Origin: an uncultured Mailhella sp.
Lineage (GTDB): Bacteria; Desulfobacterota; Desulfovibrionia; Desulfovibrionales; Desulfovibrionaceae
NCBI GenBank assembly: GCA_910577155.1
Contig: CAJTMS010000024.1
Location: 5,490 to 28,446, forward strand
Direction: 5' to 3'
DNA length: 22,957 bases
The notes under the pieces are model-generated. The model had not been told where the DNA came from and searched no databases. It worked only from the letters and a program-made list of their open reading frames with translations. Below, one piece after another: positions 14,675 to 22,662 of the stretch; the stretch's first letter is position 1; the number at the start of each line of letters is the position of its first letter. The position numbers and the translations under genes were made by a program.

Positions 14675-16108
14675 ATGAGCTCAAAACGTGTACTATTTCT
14701 GACCCCGGCATCGGCTGTGACCAGGATTTTTCCTCAATTGCGGAGTGCGGATATTGAAGCTTCTTTGGCGGAAAACGCTAAAGGGGCGTCTACTTTTATT
14801 GATTCTTCTGCTCCTCAGTATATTATCAGCCGTCCAAGTTTGCCCGGTTACAAAGTGGAAGAACTTTTTGAAGAAGCAAAAACACTTGATTCCTATCCCC
14901 GCATTATTGTTTTGGCAGAAAAAGGTACACCTGATGAAGCACGCTATTTCATGGAATTAGGTGCTTTTGATTATTGGACGGATCCACTTATTGTTGAAAA
15001 AATTATAGCCTTGCCGGAAAATAAAAATACTGTGCAGGCTAAGCAAAGCGAAAGCAAGACTGTCGCTCCCAAAATTGTGGGCAGCAGTCTTGCCATGCGC
15101 CGTGTTTTAGCTCTTGCTAAGCAAGTTGCTCCTTCCAAGGCAACGGTTTTGATTAATGGTGAATCGGGAACCGGTAAGGAAATGTTTTCCAGAAATGTGC
15201 ACGCATGGAGCGACAGGGCAAAAGGACCGTTTATTGCCATCAACTGTGCAGCCCTTCCGGAACATCTTTTGGAAAGTGAACTTTTCGGGCATGAAAAAGG
15301 CAGTTTTACAGGCGCTATCGGGCGAAAAATCGGAAAATTCGAATTGGCAAGCGGCGGTACGCTCCTTTTAGACGAAATATCAGAAATGGAACTTGGCTTG
15401 CAGGCAAAACTTTTGCGTGCCCTGCAGGAAGGGGAAATCGACCGCGTTGGCGGAACAGAAACCGTTAAAGTAGATGTACGTGTTATTGCAACCACAAACA
15501 GAAATTTGGAAGACTGGGTCAAAGAGGGAAAATTCCGTCAGGACTTGTATTTTCGTTTGAATGTTATTCCGCTCCGCTTGCCTGCTCTTCGGGAGCGCGG
15601 TGACGATATTATTGAACTCGCAAGTTTTTTCTTGGATATGTACACAAAAGAATATGCCCTTCCCAAAGCAAAATTTTCACAGGAAGCCATTGCATGGCTG
15701 AAAAAATATGACTGGCCGGGCAATGTGCGTGAGCTGCAGAATCTCATGGAACGGGCAGTGCTTTTGGCAGTGGGTAAAGATATTGTGCCTGCACATTTTC
15801 TGCTTGATCCGGATAATTGGCCTTTATTTGAAGAAGATGAAGAAAATCAGGCAGAGTCAAAAACGGAAACAGAACAGGAAGAAAATGAAATACCTGCTTC
15901 TTCTTCAATGCCTGCTCCCTCAGCAAATACGCATGAATTTTCCGGAGCGTTAATGCCCCTGCATGAAGTGGAACGGCTCATGATTAAAAAAGGTTTGGAA
16001 GTGACGCAGGGAAACAGAACGCAGGCAGCAGAACTTTTGGGCATTTCTGTGAGGACCTTACGGAATAAATTAAATGAATACAAAAGCATGGGCTTTGAAA
16101 TAGAATAA
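14675..16108 (+). CDS. Sigma-54-dependent activator with degenerate receiver domain
   Basis: An NtrC-type bacterial enhancer-binding protein of 477 residues. Residues 1-118 look like a response-regulator receiver that has lost its chemistry. Where the phospho-Asp is expected ahead of SLPG, the sequence reads ISRPSLPG (Arg53), and the conserved Lys of the T-K-P motif is Asp103 (WTDPL). The AAA+ domain is intact: Walker A GESGTGKE (162-169), sigma-54 loop GSFTGA (209-214), Walker B LLLDE (230-234), RQDLYFRLNV (288-297) and WPGNVREL (347-354). An acidic linker (385-420) leads to a Fis-type HTH (about 436-472, NRTQAAELLGISVRTLRNKL). No ribosome site precedes the ATG, and an in-frame TAG at 14657 blocks extension. 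Aconitase follows after 30 bp. Confidence 0.93.
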   Translation: MSSKRVLFLTPASAVTRIFPQLRSADIEASLAENAKGASTFIDSSAPQYIISRPSLPGYKVEELFEEAKTLDSYPRIIVLAEKGTPDEARYFMELGAFDYWTDPLIVEKIIALPENKNTVQAKQSESKTVAPKIVGSSLAMRRVLALAKQVAPSKATVLINGESGTGKEMFSRNVHAWSDRAKGPFIAINCAALPEHLLESELFGHEKGSFTGAIGRKIGKFELASGGTLLLDEISEMELGLQAKLLRALQEGEIDRVGGTETVKVDVRVIATTNRNLEDWVKEGKFRQDLYFRLNVIPLRLPALRERGDDIIELASFFLDMYTKEYALPKAKFSQEAIAWLKKYDWPGNVRELQNLMERAVLLAVGKDIVPAHFLLDPDNWPLFEEDEENQAESKTETEQEENEIPASSSMPAPSANTHEFSGALMPLHEVERLMIKKGLEVTQGNRTQAAELLGISVRTLRNKLNEYKSMGFEIE

Positions 16109-16138
16109 TATATTAACTTATTTTAAAAGGATATTCTT

Positions 16139-18073
16139 GTGAATATTGCACAGAAAATTATAAAGGCTCACCTTGTGAGCGGAACAATGGAAGCAGGTTC
16201 TGAAATTGGCTTGCGCATTGATCAAACCCTGACTCAAGATGCAACAGGCACCATGGCATGGCTGCAGTTTGAAGCGTTGGGACGAGACAGTGTGCAGACA
16301 GAACTTTCTGTTTCCTATGTTGACCATAATACGCTACAAATGGGTTTTAGAAATCCTGATGACCACCGGTTCCTGCGGACAATTGCCGGGCGTTACGGGG
16401 CTGTATTTTCTGCTCCCGGCACGGGGATTTGTCACCAGCTCCATTTGGAAAATTTTGCAAAACCGGCAAAAACGCTGATTGGTTCTGACAGTCATACGCC
16501 TACAGCCGGAGGCATTGGCTGCCTTGCCATGGGAGCGGGAGGACTTTCCGTTGCTCTTTCCATGGCCGGGGAGCCCTATACCATTTCCATGCCGCAAATT
16601 GTGGAAGTTCGTTTAAGCGGTGCATTGCAGGGCTTTGCACAGGCAAAAGATATTATTTTGGAATTATTGCGCAGACTTGGCACACAAGGCGGCGTTGGTA
16701 AAATTTTTGAATATACCGGGGAAGGTGTTGCAAGCCTCAGCGTTCCTGAACGGGCTACCATTACCAATATGGGGGCTGAACTGGGGGCTACTGCCTCAAT
16801 TTTCCCTTCTGACAACAAAACAAAGGAATTTCTCAGCAAAATGGGCAGGGAAGAGGATTGGGTTTTTCTTGCTCCTGATACAAATGCCAGCTATGATGAC
16901 TGTGTGGAAATTAATTTATCCGAGCTTGTTCCTTTGGCGGCAAAACCCCATATGCCTGATAATGTTGTGTCTGTCAGTGAATTGGCCGGGCTGAAAGTTG
17001 ATCAGGTTGCCATGGGGTCCTGCACCAATTCTTCCTATGCGGATTTAAAACAAGCTGCGGATATTATGAAAGGAAAATTTGTTTCTTCTCATACGGATAC
17101 CTGCGTTTCCCCTGGATCCAGACAAGTTCTTGCCATGATGATGGAAAATGGTGCAATGGCAAATTTGCTTGACAGCGGCGTACGGCTGCTGGAATGTGCC
17201 TGCGGTCCCTGCATTGGCATGGGCTCTTCTCCCCATAGCGCAGGTGTTTCTGTGCGTACTTTTAACCGCAACTTTGAAGGCAGAAGCGGAACAAAGGATG
17301 CGCAGGTTTATTTGGTAAGTCCTGTCACTGCTGCCTATTGTGCGCTTAACGGAGAATTTACCGATCCGAAAACATGGGGTACTCCACCGGAAAAACCGGA
17401 GTTTCCGGAGCATATTCCTTCTATTAAACACCATTTTCTCTATCCTGCCAAAGACGAGGCGGAGCGGAAAAACGTACAGGTTTTGCGCGGACCTAATATC
17501 GTAGCTTTGGAAAATTTTGAGCCTTTGCGTGAAGAACTTGCAGGTGAAGTTGTATTAAAAGTGGGTGACGGCATTACCACAGACCATATTATGCCCGCAG
17601 GTGCTGAAATTACAGCATTGCGTTCCAATATTCCTGCTATTTCCGAATATGTTTTCTCTCGTGTTGATGAGAATTTTGTGCAGCGGGCAAAGGCTGTGCG
17701 TGACAGTGGAAAATGCGGCTTTATTGTGGCCGGTAAAAACTATGGTCAAGGTTCCAGCCGCGAACATGCAGCGCTTGCTCCGCGGCATTTAGGCATACGG
17801 GCTGTTATGGCAATTTCTTTTGCCCGTATTCACAGAGCCAATCTGGTGAATTTTGGTATTTTGCCTCTTCTTTTTGAAAATGCAAATGATTATGATAAAC
17901 TGGTTCTTGGGGTGAAAGTCCTTGTAAAACCAATGCAATTAGAACAAAATAATCGCTTTTTTGTGGAAGTTGAAGGACTTGGAAAAATTTATTTCAAACA
18001 CGATTTGTCAGAACAAGAGTTCCGGCTTGTACGAGCAGGCGGATTATTAAATTTTGTAAAAAATAGTAAATAA
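16139..18073 (+). CDS. Aconitate hydratase, short (Aquifex) type
   Basis: A 644-residue [4Fe-4S] aconitase isomerising citrate to isocitrate, shorter than AcnA or AcnB (about 860-900). The three cluster ligands are Cys295 (AMGSCTNSS), Cys355 and Cys358 (ECACGPCIGMGSS). Other active-site segments are GSDSHTPTAGG (115-125), TTDHIMPAG and the C-terminal swivelling-domain GQGSSREHAALAPRHLG. It starts with GTG; AAAAGG lies about 9 bases upstream. It sits between the sigma-54 activator (30 bp) and the PPIase (14 bp), probably in one transcript. In sulfate reducers the enzyme supplies 2-oxoglutarate through the oxidative branch of an incomplete citrate cycle. Homoaconitase-type activity is less likely but not excluded. 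Confidence 0.93.
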   Translation: MNIAQKIIKAHLVSGTMEAGSEIGLRIDQTLTQDATGTMAWLQFEALGRDSVQTELSVSYVDHNTLQMGFRNPDDHRFLRTIAGRYGAVFSAPGTGICHQLHLENFAKPAKTLIGSDSHTPTAGGIGCLAMGAGGLSVALSMAGEPYTISMPQIVEVRLSGALQGFAQAKDIILELLRRLGTQGGVGKIFEYTGEGVASLSVPERATITNMGAELGATASIFPSDNKTKEFLSKMGREEDWVFLAPDTNASYDDCVEINLSELVPLAAKPHMPDNVVSVSELAGLKVDQVAMGSCTNSSYADLKQAADIMKGKFVSSHTDTCVSPGSRQVLAMMMENGAMANLLDSGVRLLECACGPCIGMGSSPHSAGVSVRTFNRNFEGRSGTKDAQVYLVSPVTAAYCALNGEFTDPKTWGTPPEKPEFPEHIPSIKHHFLYPAKDEAERKNVQVLRGPNIVALENFEPLREELAGEVVLKVGDGITTDHIMPAGAEITALRSNIPAISEYVFSRVDENFVQRAKAVRDSGKCGFIVAGKNYGQGSSREHAALAPRHLGIRAVMAISFARIHRANLVNFGILPLLFENANDYDKLVLGVKVLVKPMQLEQNNRFFVEVEGLGKIYFKHDLSEQEFRLVRAGGLLNFVKNSK

Positions 18074-18087
18074 ATAAAGAGGTTACA

Positions 18088-19956
18088 ATGCTTGACGGTA
18101 TGCGTTCAGGAGCTCACTCCTTGGCAATTAAACTTGCGTTTGGGCTTATCATTCTTGTTTTTATTTTTTGGGGTATAGGCAGTAATACTTCACGTTCCGG
18201 TGTGGTGGCATTAGTCAATAATGAACCCATCACCATTAATGAATTTCAACAAGCTTATAACCAAATGGAAAATGAACTGAAAAATGCTGTTCCTGATCTT
18301 ACGGAAGAACAAATCCAAAATCTTGGCTTAGAAAACAGGGTGTTGCAAAATCTTGTTATTCGGAAATTGTTTCTGTCAGAATCAAAACGCCTTGGACTTG
18401 GGGTCAGTGCAGCGGAACTTCGTGACGCATTGATGGCTATTCCTTTTTTCTTTGATGAAACAGGCAAATTTAGCCCTGAAGTGTACGAACAGCGCCTTAA
18501 AGCAATAGGTCAAACAAAAACTGTTTTTGAAAATAATTTACGACTTGATATGCTTCCTCAAAAATTTCAGGAGGCCGTGACTGCCGGTATTTTCGGGGAT
18601 AAAAATATAGCCAAAAAAATGTTTGCCTTCCAAACAGAAAAACGCTCCATGGATTATGTTCTTTTCCCCTATGATACGGATGCCCAGACTGTTTCCGATG
18701 AGGAAGCAAAGGCAGTTTATGAAGAAAGAAAAGAACTTTTTGCCGTTCCCGCTCGGATTTCTTTAGAATTTATTAATTTTATCCCTGCACGCATGGCTGA
18801 TGAAAACGCTGTTTCTGAAGAAGAAATAACAAATTATTATGAAAATAATAAAGCAAAATTCAGCGAAAATGAGCAGGTAAAAGCCCGTCATATTTTACTT
18901 ATGGTTGATGCAAATGCTCCGCAGGCTGAAAGTGACGCTGTTTTGGCAAAGATAAAAGAAATTGCAGGTAAAATCCGCAGTGCCGAGGATTTTGCAGCTA
19001 TGGCAAAAGAATATGGCGAAGACGGTACAAAGGAAAGCGGCGGTGATTTGGGCTGGTTCAGCAAAGAACAAATGGTGCGGGAATTTGCCGATGTTGCGTT
19101 TAATCTGCCTGTCAATACCTTGTCCGAACCGGTGCGTACCCAATTTGGCTATCATTTGATTTGGGTTGATGATAAAAAAGATGCAAAGCAAAAAACATTG
19201 GCAGAAGTAAAGGATACAGTCAGACATGATATTGCTGTTGAACGGGTAAATGCAAATCTTGTGCAGACAGTGGATAATGCCATTGCATCCGTTATGGCGA
19301 ACGGCGATATGGAAGCAGAAGCCAAGAAGCATAATTTGAGTGTCACAAAAACCGGTTTTGTTGATGTTGCTTTGCTTGCAGAAAAATATGGCTTAAAACA
19401 AAGTGATGTGGATGCCTTGTTTGCTATGGAAAACGGCAATGTTTGGGATAGCGCCATTACGCTGAACGGGGAGCTTGCTGTTGTGAAACTTGTTGAAAAG
19501 AAAGCAAGTACAACCCAATCCTTTGATGAGGTAAAAAACACTATTCTTGCAGAGCTGAAATTGCAAAAGGCTCAGGAAAGTGCAAAAGTAAAGGCAGAAG
19601 AAGCTGTTTTGACATTTGAAAAGACAGCGCCCCATGACGTGCAGACCAGTGCATTTTTTGGCCGCGACGGACAAATTGAAAATCTGGGACCTCTGCCTGC
19701 ACTCGCAAAAGAAATTTTTGCAGCAGATAATAAAACATGGCTGAAGAATGCATATTTGAGCGATGACGGTGCTCTTGTCGCAAAGCTCAATACTGTACAA
19801 AAAGCAGCTGAAAGTGAATTTGACGCCATTAGTCAGGATATTGTTCTCAATATGCAAGACGCACAAAAAAATATGTTGTTTCAAGCATATATATTAATGT
19901 TGAATCAAGAAGCTAAAGTTGATGTACTTATGCCCGATATTTTTAAGAAGAAATAA
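18088..19956 (+). CDS. PpiD/SurA-type membrane-anchored peptidyl-prolyl cis-trans isomerase
   Basis: A 622-residue periplasmic folding factor. One N-terminal membrane helix (about 12-30) acts as anchor. A SurA-N/PpiD chaperone region follows (about 38-170; VALVNNEPITINEFQQAYNQ), then one parvulin domain (about 264-362; VKARHILLMVD, SGGDLGWFSKEQMV, FGYHLIWVDD) and a long C-terminal chaperone part. The length matches PpiD. GAGG precedes the ATG. It follows aconitase by 14 bp and so is probably co-transcribed, an association without obvious functional link. Confidence 0.92.
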   Translation: MLDGMRSGAHSLAIKLAFGLIILVFIFWGIGSNTSRSGVVALVNNEPITINEFQQAYNQMENELKNAVPDLTEEQIQNLGLENRVLQNLVIRKLFLSESKRLGLGVSAAELRDALMAIPFFFDETGKFSPEVYEQRLKAIGQTKTVFENNLRLDMLPQKFQEAVTAGIFGDKNIAKKMFAFQTEKRSMDYVLFPYDTDAQTVSDEEAKAVYEERKELFAVPARISLEFINFIPARMADENAVSEEEITNYYENNKAKFSENEQVKARHILLMVDANAPQAESDAVLAKIKEIAGKIRSAEDFAAMAKEYGEDGTKESGGDLGWFSKEQMVREFADVAFNLPVNTLSEPVRTQFGYHLIWVDDKKDAKQKTLAEVKDTVRHDIAVERVNANLVQTVDNAIASVMANGDMEAEAKKHNLSVTKTGFVDVALLAEKYGLKQSDVDALFAMENGNVWDSAITLNGELAVVKLVEKKASTTQSFDEVKNTILAELKLQKAQESAKVKAEEAVLTFEKTAPHDVQTSAFFGRDGQIENLGPLPALAKEIFAADNKTWLKNAYLSDDGALVAKLNTVQKAAESEFDAISQDIVLNMQDAQKNMLFQAYILMLNQEAKVDVLMPDIFKKK

Positions 19957-19994
19957 TTTTGCATTATGCCAAATATTCCTTTCACTAATGTTAC

Positions 19995-20023
19995 TTGACA
20001 GTATTGCCGAGCAGGGTTAATGT
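19995..20023 (+). promoter_or_regulatory. Predicted promoter of cytochrome c3
   Basis: A perfect -35 TTGACA (19995-20000), a 17-base spacer and a weak -10 TAATGT (20018-20023). Predicted start at about 20030, just before the 5' hairpin. Confidence 0.5.
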
Positions 20024-20030
20024 AAAGGAA

Positions 20031-20050
20031 ACTTGAGTGTATGCTCAAGT
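20031..20050 (+). promoter_or_regulatory. 5' hairpin in the cytochrome c3 leader
   Basis: ACTTGAG and CTCAAGT form a perfect 7-bp stem with a 6-base loop, starting at the predicted +1 and ending 6 bases before AGAGGAGG. It could stabilise the mRNA against 5' decay or be an operator dyad. Confidence 0.5.
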
Positions 20051-20067
20051 AAACAGAGGAGGTTGCT

Positions 20068-20460
20068 ATGAAAAAGATTCTTATGGTATCTTTAAGCGTT
20101 CTTGTGGCTGTTGCTCTTGCAATGCCAGCTATTGCAGCTCGTCCTGCGGCTCCGGAAGGACCAATAAAAATGGCTCTTACTGCAAAGCCAGTCACTTTTA
20201 ATCATAATTCACATGCTTCTATTGATTGTGGTGTTTGCCACCATGAAGTAAATGGTGCTGAAAATTATGGTAAATGCGGTGATGCAGGTTGTCACGATGC
20301 TTTAGGTGCAAAAGAAAAAGGCAAAAATAGCTATTATCGTATCGCTCACGATAAGAAGATTGAAAATAGCTGTATCAGTTGCCATACCAAAGCAGCAGGC
20401 CAAGATAAGGATAAGAAGAAGACTCTTACAAGTTGTAAGGGATCAGCTTGCCATCCTTAA
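20068..20460 (+). CDS. Tetraheme cytochrome c3, periplasmic
   Basis: A 130-residue class III c-type cytochrome with a Sec signal peptide (1-23, cleavage after AIA) and a mature part of about 107 residues, the family's usual size. Four heme sites are visible: CGVCH (54-58), CGDAGCH (70-76), CISCH (102-106) and CKGSACH (123-129). The second and fourth are CxxxxCH, as in Desulfovibrio c3. Extra His46, His49, His59 and His94 are the likely sixth ligands. It shuttles electrons between periplasmic hydrogenase or formate dehydrogenase and transmembrane complexes. Very strong AGAGGAGG ribosome site, own promoter and own terminator indicate a highly expressed single gene. Confidence 0.97.
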   Translation: MKKILMVSLSVLVAVALAMPAIAARPAAPEGPIKMALTAKPVTFNHNSHASIDCGVCHHEVNGAENYGKCGDAGCHDALGAKEKGKNSYYRIAHDKKIENSCISCHTKAAGQDKDKKKTLTSCKGSACHP

Positions 20461-20469
20461 TAGTTGTTT

Positions 20470-20520
20470 CCTACTCACTTCTCAAACCGGGGAGTGGGTA
20501 GGATTTTATTTTTTCTTTTT
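20470..20520 (+). terminator. Terminator after cytochrome c3
   Basis: CCTACTCACTTCTC (20470-20483) pairs with GGAGTGGGTAGG (20491-20502) over about 11 bp including G-T pairs, followed by ATTTTATTTTTTCTTTTT. Strong hairpin and long T-rich tail. Confidence 0.85.
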
Positions 20521-20536
20521 GTAATTGTGAGGAATT

Positions 20537-22111
20537 ATGGACAACAACGAAATCACAAACGCTGTTGATGAAATCATTGATTTAACTGATGTTGTTAGTG
20601 TAGGAAATGCCGGTGATAAAAGCAGTTCTCCCAGTGCAGAAGATGATGTTCTTGATTCCTTGGTAAATGATTTTGAAAAAAATCTTGGTTTTGTTTCTGA
20701 ATCTGAAATAAATGAAGAAAAGGAAGAAAGTGACGAACCGTTAGATTTAGCTAAATTAGATAATCTTATTAATTCTTATAATATTGATTTTGACGCCGAA
20801 GACGAAAATCCTCAGAGCGGACAGGCTGCGCAGGATATTGATATGCAAAACGGTATGGAAGTAGCCTTTGTGCATGATGACCGTGTCCCCACAATGCAGC
20901 CCAATATGCAAACTGACGCGCATGAAAATGCTTTTGATGAACACAGCGATATAGATGCGCATGATATTCCTTCTTTTGAAGATATTGATTTGCCTTCTTT
21001 GGAAGAAGAGCACGAAGATGAAATTGATGCCCTGACAAAAGATATTATTGACGGAACAAATGCTGCAGAAAAAAGTCCGGAACAAGCTGCCGAACAGGAA
21101 ATTGATGTACAGAAGAAAGGCGGGGATAAATCCTTTTCTGCTGTTTTGAATGATGAATTTGCGCAGCAGGAAGAGGATGGAGAACAAGCTCATCCTGCAC
21201 AAGCTGAAAAAAATTCCTGCCAAATGACTGCACCTGAAATTTCCCGGACATCTTTTGAAGAAAAGCCATTAAAAAGTGATATGGCAGAAGATTCAAATGA
21301 AATTAATGAAGATGTTTTCAATAATATTTTAAATGAATTATCTCTTGATCACGAAACAGATGAAGAGGTTGTTCCTTTTGCACAGGAAGTTTCTCCTGAA
21401 ACAAAGCCCATTCATTTAAAAGGTAATATCAGCTTTATTGAAGCACAGGGCAAAGATAAAGGAAACGAGGATATTCATTATGTCCAGTCCGCCTCAAAAG
21501 TCTTGGCATCTGATGAAGCATATTTAGAAAAATTCAATGGTGAAGATGATTCTGTAGGGGCAAAAATTAAAAACTTATCAACAAAAGTTGTTTCTCTGGA
21601 ACAACGCTTAGTTGGTTCTGATTCTAAAGCTCAGGATAATGCCCTTGAATTGACGTACAGAATAAATGGACTGGAAACAAAATTAACCGAATTACAAGTA
21701 GCTGTTAACACAGAGTTAATGACTATCAAAACAGCAAACGAAAAAATTGATTCTCTTGTTGAAGAAAGAAAACAGCAAGAAAATACGCAGGAAAAGACTC
21801 CTGTCACTGCTGAATTAACAGATAAAATCCAAGCTATTGAAACACGGGTAGCGACCCTTGATGATATTTTTTCCGAACAAAAAATGCTGAATGATGAACT
21901 TTCAAAGAGTTTAGATTCCCTTATGCAAAATTCAGGAAATTCTGATTCAAGCCATGTCCGAGAATTGGAAGAAAAAATTGCTATACTTGAAAATGAATTA
22001 GTGCAGGCACAGGCAAAGATAAGATCCCTTGAAGAAAATATTGAAAAGGCTGCCAGCCTTGCTGCTGCGAAAGTTTTGCGTGAAGAAATTATCCCCTTGC
22101 TTGGTCAGTAA
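20537..22111 (+). CDS. Unrecognised acidic protein with C-terminal coiled coil
   Basis: I do not recognise this 524-residue protein. The first 20 residues end in a hydrophobic/acidic patch DEIIDLTDVV (11-20). Residues 21 to about 290 are dominated by Asp, Glu, Ser, Gln and Asn, with no hydrophobic core pattern, and are probably disordered. Residues about 345-515 show heptad-like spacing (IKNLSTKVVSLEQRL, ELEEKIAILENELVQAQAKI) and should form a long coiled coil. The chain ends AAAKVLREEIIPLLGQ. There is no signal peptide or membrane helix and there are no Cys pairs. GAGG lies 6 bases before the ATG, just after the cytochrome terminator. The layout resembles cytoplasmic scaffold or polar-organiser proteins, but that is only an analogy. 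Confidence 0.8.
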   Translation: MDNNEITNAVDEIIDLTDVVSVGNAGDKSSSPSAEDDVLDSLVNDFEKNLGFVSESEINEEKEESDEPLDLAKLDNLINSYNIDFDAEDENPQSGQAAQDIDMQNGMEVAFVHDDRVPTMQPNMQTDAHENAFDEHSDIDAHDIPSFEDIDLPSLEEEHEDEIDALTKDIIDGTNAAEKSPEQAAEQEIDVQKKGGDKSFSAVLNDEFAQQEEDGEQAHPAQAEKNSCQMTAPEISRTSFEEKPLKSDMAEDSNEINEDVFNNILNELSLDHETDEEVVPFAQEVSPETKPIHLKGNISFIEAQGKDKGNEDIHYVQSASKVLASDEAYLEKFNGEDDSVGAKIKNLSTKVVSLEQRLVGSDSKAQDNALELTYRINGLETKLTELQVAVNTELMTIKTANEKIDSLVEERKQQENTQEKTPVTAELTDKIQAIETRVATLDDIFSEQKMLNDELSKSLDSLMQNSGNSDSSHVRELEEKIAILENELVQAQAKIRSLEENIEKAASLAAAKVLREEIIPLLGQ

Positions 22112-22456
22112 TTACAATATAATACAATATGTTGAGGCTTTTGGCCGGTATTCCATCCGGAAATTTTATGTACGATGGAAATATCGGTGAATATGTTAAA
22201 TAAAAAGTGTTCATATTTTTACATGATGTTTTAATACAAAACTTCTTTTTATAAAAGAAAGATAATCATTTTATCATAAAAAATTTTTTCTGTAATTTTG
22301 GAGAGATATATCCAAACCCTAATAGTTGTGCAGTCATAAGTATTGCCGTTGTTCAGAAATTTTTTGGAGCTAAAAAATTGTTATGATGAAAAGGTGCAGT
22401 AAGAGCTGAATGAGAGCATATTGATTTTTTATACAAATTGAATATACTCTTCTTGT
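22112..22456 (+). other. AT-rich non-coding region upstream of tRNA-Arg
   Basis: About 345 bp without a credible gene. It contains an imperfect inverted repeat (22145-22187, CCGGTATTCCATC with GATGGAAATATCGG), a GATAATCATTTTATC dyad near 22260 and, at the end, the tRNA promoter. Nothing else is recognisable. Confidence 0.6.
22421..22448 (+). promoter_or_regulatory. Promoter of tRNA-Arg
   Basis: TTGATT (22421-22426), a 16-base spacer and TATACT (22443-22448) place the start at about 22455, two bases ahead of the mature tRNA 5' end. Confidence 0.55.
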
Positions 22457-22533
22457 GTCTTTGTAGCTCAGTAGGATAGAGCGTCCGCCTCCTAAGCGGA
22501 AGGCCGTGGGTTCGACTCCCGCCAGGGACACCA
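22457..22533 (+). tRNA. tRNA-Arg (anticodon CCU)
   Basis: A full cloverleaf of 77 nt including an encoded CCA. The acceptor stem is GTCTTTG/CAGGGAC with three G-U pairs, the D stem GCTC/GAGC, and the anticodon stem TCCGC/GCGGA with loop CTCCTAA. The anticodon CCT at 22491-22493 reads AGG. The variable loop has 5 bases, and the T arm is GTGGG-TTCGACT-CCCGC. Discriminator base is A. Confidence 0.96.
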
Positions 22534-22548
22534 GTACAAAGTTCCATA

Positions 22549-22588
22549 AAGCCCCATACGGTAGAATAAATCCTTGTGGGGCTTAGTT
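22549..22588 (+). terminator. Terminator downstream of tRNA-Arg
   Basis: AAGCCCCA (22549-22556) and TGGGGCTT (22577-22584) form a perfect 8-bp stem with a 20-base loop, followed by AGTTTT. The large loop and short T run make it moderately strong. Confidence 0.6.
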
Positions 22589-22662
22589 TTACAGGTTTGT
22601 TAGCGTTTCTTGGAGTGCCTTAAAAATCCTTTACATCCCACATTTTTAAGGGTATTTTTTAG

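Noticed and set aside
16676..16694. A TTGGCACACAAGGCGGC stretch resembling a -24/-12 promoter
   Set aside because: It is inside the aconitase gene and lacks GC at the -12 position.
22258..22272. Fur-box-like GATAATCATTTTATC
   Set aside because: Only about half of the 19-bp consensus fits well, and no iron-related gene lies next to it in this AT-rich stretch.
22353..22547. A 64-codon minus-strand frame covering the tRNA (GGSRTHGLPLRRRTLYPTELQ-like)
   Set aside because: It is the antisense translation of a tRNA gene, a well-known false protein pattern.
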